From contig NZ_SAUN01000001.1 of the NCBI RefSeq assembly GCF_004011505.1, positions 2,976,001 to 3,040,000 on the forward strand: a stretch of 64,000 nucleotides of DNA, read 5' to 3'. The stretch is from Nonomuraea polychroma. Lineage in GTDB: Bacteria > Actinomycetota > Actinomycetes > Streptosporangiales > Streptosporangiaceae. The position numbers were made by a program, and so were the translations under genes. The notes under the pieces are model-generated. The model saw nothing but the letters and a program-made list of their open reading frames with translations. It did not search any database and was not told where the DNA came from. Each line of letters begins with the position of its first letter. Positions within the stretch are counted from its first letter, which is position 1. Below, one piece after another: positions 62,160 to 64,000 of the stretch.

Positions 62160-62774
62160 TTACGGGGTCTCTGATGTCCGTTCGCCGGACGTGAGCAGCG
62201 ACAACATCGTCGTGACCAGCACGCGTTCCACGTCCTCGGGCGCCAGCCGTCCCGCCTCCCGCTCCTGGGCGGCGCTGTGAATGATCGAGAAGAAGGTCGT
62301 CACCAGCCACGACAGCGGCAGGTCGGTGCGGAAGTCCCCGTCCCGCTGCCCGCGCGCGATCAACCGCTCCACCCGCCGCAGCGGGCGGTCGTGATGCTCT
62401 CTGATCCGCTCGGTCGCCATGACCCGGTCCGCGGCCACGAACAACCGGCGATGGCGATCGAGGACCTCCCAGGACGACCGCAGCAGCTTCGCCATGGCCC
62501 CGGGCGCCGGAGCCGTGTCGATCGACGGGTCCTCCAGCACGGCGTCCGCCACGCCGACCGTGTGATCGAGCACGGCGTCCACCAGCGCGTCCCGCGAGGG
62601 GAAGTGCCCATAGAGCGTGACCCTGCCCACCCCGGCGGCCTTGGCGATCTCGGCCACGCTGGCGGCCGGGTCGGCGCTGAGCAGGCGGGTCCCGGCCTCG
62701 AGGATCGCGGCGATGTTACGCTCGGCGTCGGCCCGCCGGGCGGGTACGGGCTGTCGTGCCGCGGTCTTCCCCAT
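62160..62774 (-). CDS. TetR family transcriptional regulator
   Basis: Regulator of 204 residues: N-terminal helix-turn-helix with ASVAEIAKAAGVGRVTLYGHF, then a variable helical ligand domain. ATG 62774 (MGKTAARQ) is the likely start. It converges on the methyltransferase with a 16-base gap and may regulate the efflux pump through the dyad at 61613-61636. Confidence 0.92.
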   Translation of the reverse strand: MGKTAARQPVPARRADAERNIAAILEAGTRLLSADPAASVAEIAKAAGVGRVTLYGHFPSRDALVDAVLDHTVGVADAVLEDPSIDTAPAPGAMAKLLRSSWEVLDRHRRLFVAADRVMATERIREHHDRPLRRVERLIARGQRDGDFRTDLPLSWLVTTFFSIIHSAAQEREAGRLAPEDVERVLVTTMLSLLTSGERTSETP

Positions 62775-62923
62775 ACGGCCAACCCTACGATGATCGGCCA
62801 GGAAGGCGCGGCGACACGCTTGCACCGGACGCCGGGTCAGCGCCTGGTGTCGGCGATGTGAACGCACGACGCTGGAAGATCGGCTACCTCAGGCGCGCCT
62901 TCGCCGTCGGCTGCCCCCAGTGA

Positions 62924-63367
62924 TCAGAGCTCCAGCGCGTGGTCCAGCAGCGACTGCAGCGTGACCGCTCCTATGAGCCGCCCGTCGCCGTCGACCACGG
63001 CGGTCAGCGGGCTGCGAGTGCGGGCCATGAGCGCCGCCAGCTCCAGCACGGTCGCCTTCGGGTCGGCCACCGGCAACTCCCGGGGCTGCTCGGGCAGGCA
63101 CTCGCGGACGGTCTTGCCGCCGAGCTTGCGCAGGAACAGGTCGGCATGGGCCTCGTCCACCACCCGCGCCAGCGCGGGGTCGTCCCGGCAGTACGCCGGG
63201 ACCGCCAGCCGCAGCACCTGCGTGCCGGGCAGGATGCTGAGCGGCCGCCCGTCGTCGACGATGATGAGACCGGGCAGGTCCTGCTCGGCCAGCAACTTGG
63301 CGGCTTCGAGGGCCGGGGTGTCCATGGTGACCGTCGGGAACTCGACGGCGAGATCGCGTGCGCGCAT
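62924..63367 (-). CDS. CBS domain pair protein
   Basis: Cytoplasmic protein of 147 residues made of two CBS repeats: residues 1-55 (PALEAAKLLAEQDLPGLIIV) and about 85-147 (LELAALMARTRSPLTAVVD). Such stand-alone Bateman modules bind adenosyl nucleotides or c-di-AMP-like ligands and modulate partner proteins. The start ATG has GGAGGAGG upstream. It lies 40 bases after the TrkA-type gene on the same strand, so a role in potassium channel or transporter control is plausible. Confidence 0.88.
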   Translation of the reverse strand: MRARDLAVEFPTVTMDTPALEAAKLLAEQDLPGLIIVDDGRPLSILPGTQVLRLAVPAYCRDDPALARVVDEAHADLFLRKLGGKTVRECLPEQPRELPVADPKATVLELAALMARTRSPLTAVVDGDGRLIGAVTLQSLLDHALEL

Positions 63368-63407
63368 CAATGGCCTCCTCCCAAAGCCTAGCCAAGTCCG
63401 CGGTCGC

Positions 63408-64000
63408 TCAGGGGAGCTCCGCGAAGCGCTCGACCTGCTCGGTACGCCCGGAGACCAGGATGACGTCGCCGTAGGACAACTCGGTCTCGGCGTCGGCGTA
63501 CGTGAACTCCTCACCCGGCGCCTTGACCGCGACGATCGTGACGCCGTACTTGCGGCGCAGATTCGATTCCCCGAGCGGCACGCCGACGTAGTCTTTGGGC
63601 GGTTTGGTCTTGGCCAGCGCGAAGTTCTCGTCCACCTGCATGTAGTCGAGCATGCGCCCACTGACCAGGTGCGCCACCCGCTCGCCCATGTCGTGCTCGG
63701 GGAAGACGACGTGGTGGGCACCGATGCGGCTCAGGATGCGGCCGTGCTGGATGCTGATCGCCTTGGCCCAGATGTCGTTGATCTCCAGCTCGGCCAGCAA
63801 CGACGTGGCCAGGATGCTGGCCTCGATGTCGCCGCCGATGGCCACCACGGCCCGGTAGAAATCCGGCACGCCCAGCTGCCGCAGCGCCTCCATGTCGGTG
63901 GCGTCCGCGGTCGCGATCTGGGTGATCTGCCCCGCCAGCGCCTGGGTGATCTTGGGCCGGTTGTCGATCGCGAGGACCTCGGTGCCGCGCCGGGTCAGCT
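63408..64000 (-). CDS. TrkA-type potassium transport regulator (RCK), partial
   Basis: The last 197 residues of a cytosolic RCK protein; the N-terminus with the NAD-binding Gly motif lies beyond the window. Visible parts are EVLAIDNRPKITQA of the TrkA_N Rossmann fold, AVVAIGGDIEASILATSLLA, and the TrkA_C domain from about 63640 downward (YVGVPLGESNLRRKYGVTIV). It would gate a Ktr/Trk potassium channel in response to nucleotides. Confidence 0.9.
   Translation of the reverse strand, partial: LTRRGTEVLAIDNRPKITQALAGQITQIATADATDMEALRQLGVPDFYRAVVAIGGDIEASILATSLLAELEINDIWAKAISIQHGRILSRIGAHHVVFPEHDMGERVAHLVSGRMLDYMQVDENFALAKTKPPKDYVGVPLGESNLRRKYGVTIVAVKAPGEEFTYADAETELSYGDVILVSGRTEQVERFAELP

Overview
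The window is very GC-rich, with frequent GTG and TTG starts, stop-start overlaps of the ATGA/GTGA type, and actinobacterial operators: an IdeR/DmdR iron box, a Nur-type nickel box and a CebR-type LacI box. It looks like chromosomal DNA of a filamentous actinomycete. Streptosporangiaceae (for example Nonomuraea-like) is my best guess from protein style, not a proven assignment. I see no tRNA, rRNA, CRISPR array, prophage or intact insertion sequence.

Region by region. 0-3.4 kb: secreted TAP-like hydrolase followed by a NarL-type sensor kinase/regulator pair. 3.6-7.2 kb: a MarR regulator divergent from an epoxide-hydrolase-like enzyme across a tandem palindromic operator, a drug-efflux MFS protein, an OsmC remnant and a DoxX protein. 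7.2-15.8 kb: an orphan CebR-type operator, an unrecognised protein, a divergent TetR/P450 pair, a possibly frameshifted membrane protein, aconitase, a truncated P450 and NDH-2. 15.9-18.9 kb: a PL11-type rhamnogalacturonan lyase behind LacI-type operators. 19.0-30.8 kb: an iron-regulated NRPS-independent siderophore (NIS) operon of eight genes on the minus strand. It has a type III PLP decarboxylase, diaminobutyrate aminotransferase and decarboxylase, two IucA/IucC synthetases, an N-hydroxylase, an MFS exporter and, unusually, a glutamine-synthetase-like ligase as last gene. No acyltransferase is present. 30.9-37.7 kb: a DsbA-like protein translationally coupled to a 44-residue Cys-tailed peptide, SRPBCC, STAS, SPFH, an APC permease, an aldo/keto reductase and a DHFR-like protein.

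37.7-40.5 kb: two divergent ion transporters (ArsB/NhaD-like and NhaP/CPA1-like) whose leaders carry an identical 19-nt element. Part of that element can pair with sequence at each ribosome binding site, so it is a good candidate cis-regulatory RNA. One leader also feeds a 14-codon upstream ORF. 41-43 kb: an epoxide hydrolase and an NTF2-like protein, then a transposase relic. 43.8-51.3 kb: a LacI regulator, then an operon of class V aminotransferase, FAD/Fe-S glycolate-oxidase-type fusion and SLC13 permease, with an IclR regulator divergent from it. This fits uptake and oxidation of a 2-hydroxy acid such as glycolate, followed by transamination of glyoxylate. 51.4-54.2 kb: a Gpr-like aldo/keto reductase with a LacI-type operator, a phytanoyl-CoA dioxygenase and an esterase. 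54.3-59.3 kb: a five-gene NikABCDE-type ABC transporter behind a Nur box. 59.3-64 kb: a secreted protein, a DHA2 efflux pump, a methyltransferase, a TetR regulator, a CBS protein and a TrkA-type potassium regulator cut by the window end.

The strongest leads for something undescribed are the paired antiporter leader RNAs and the NIS operon in which a glutamine-synthetase fold may replace the missing hydroxamate-forming acyltransferase.
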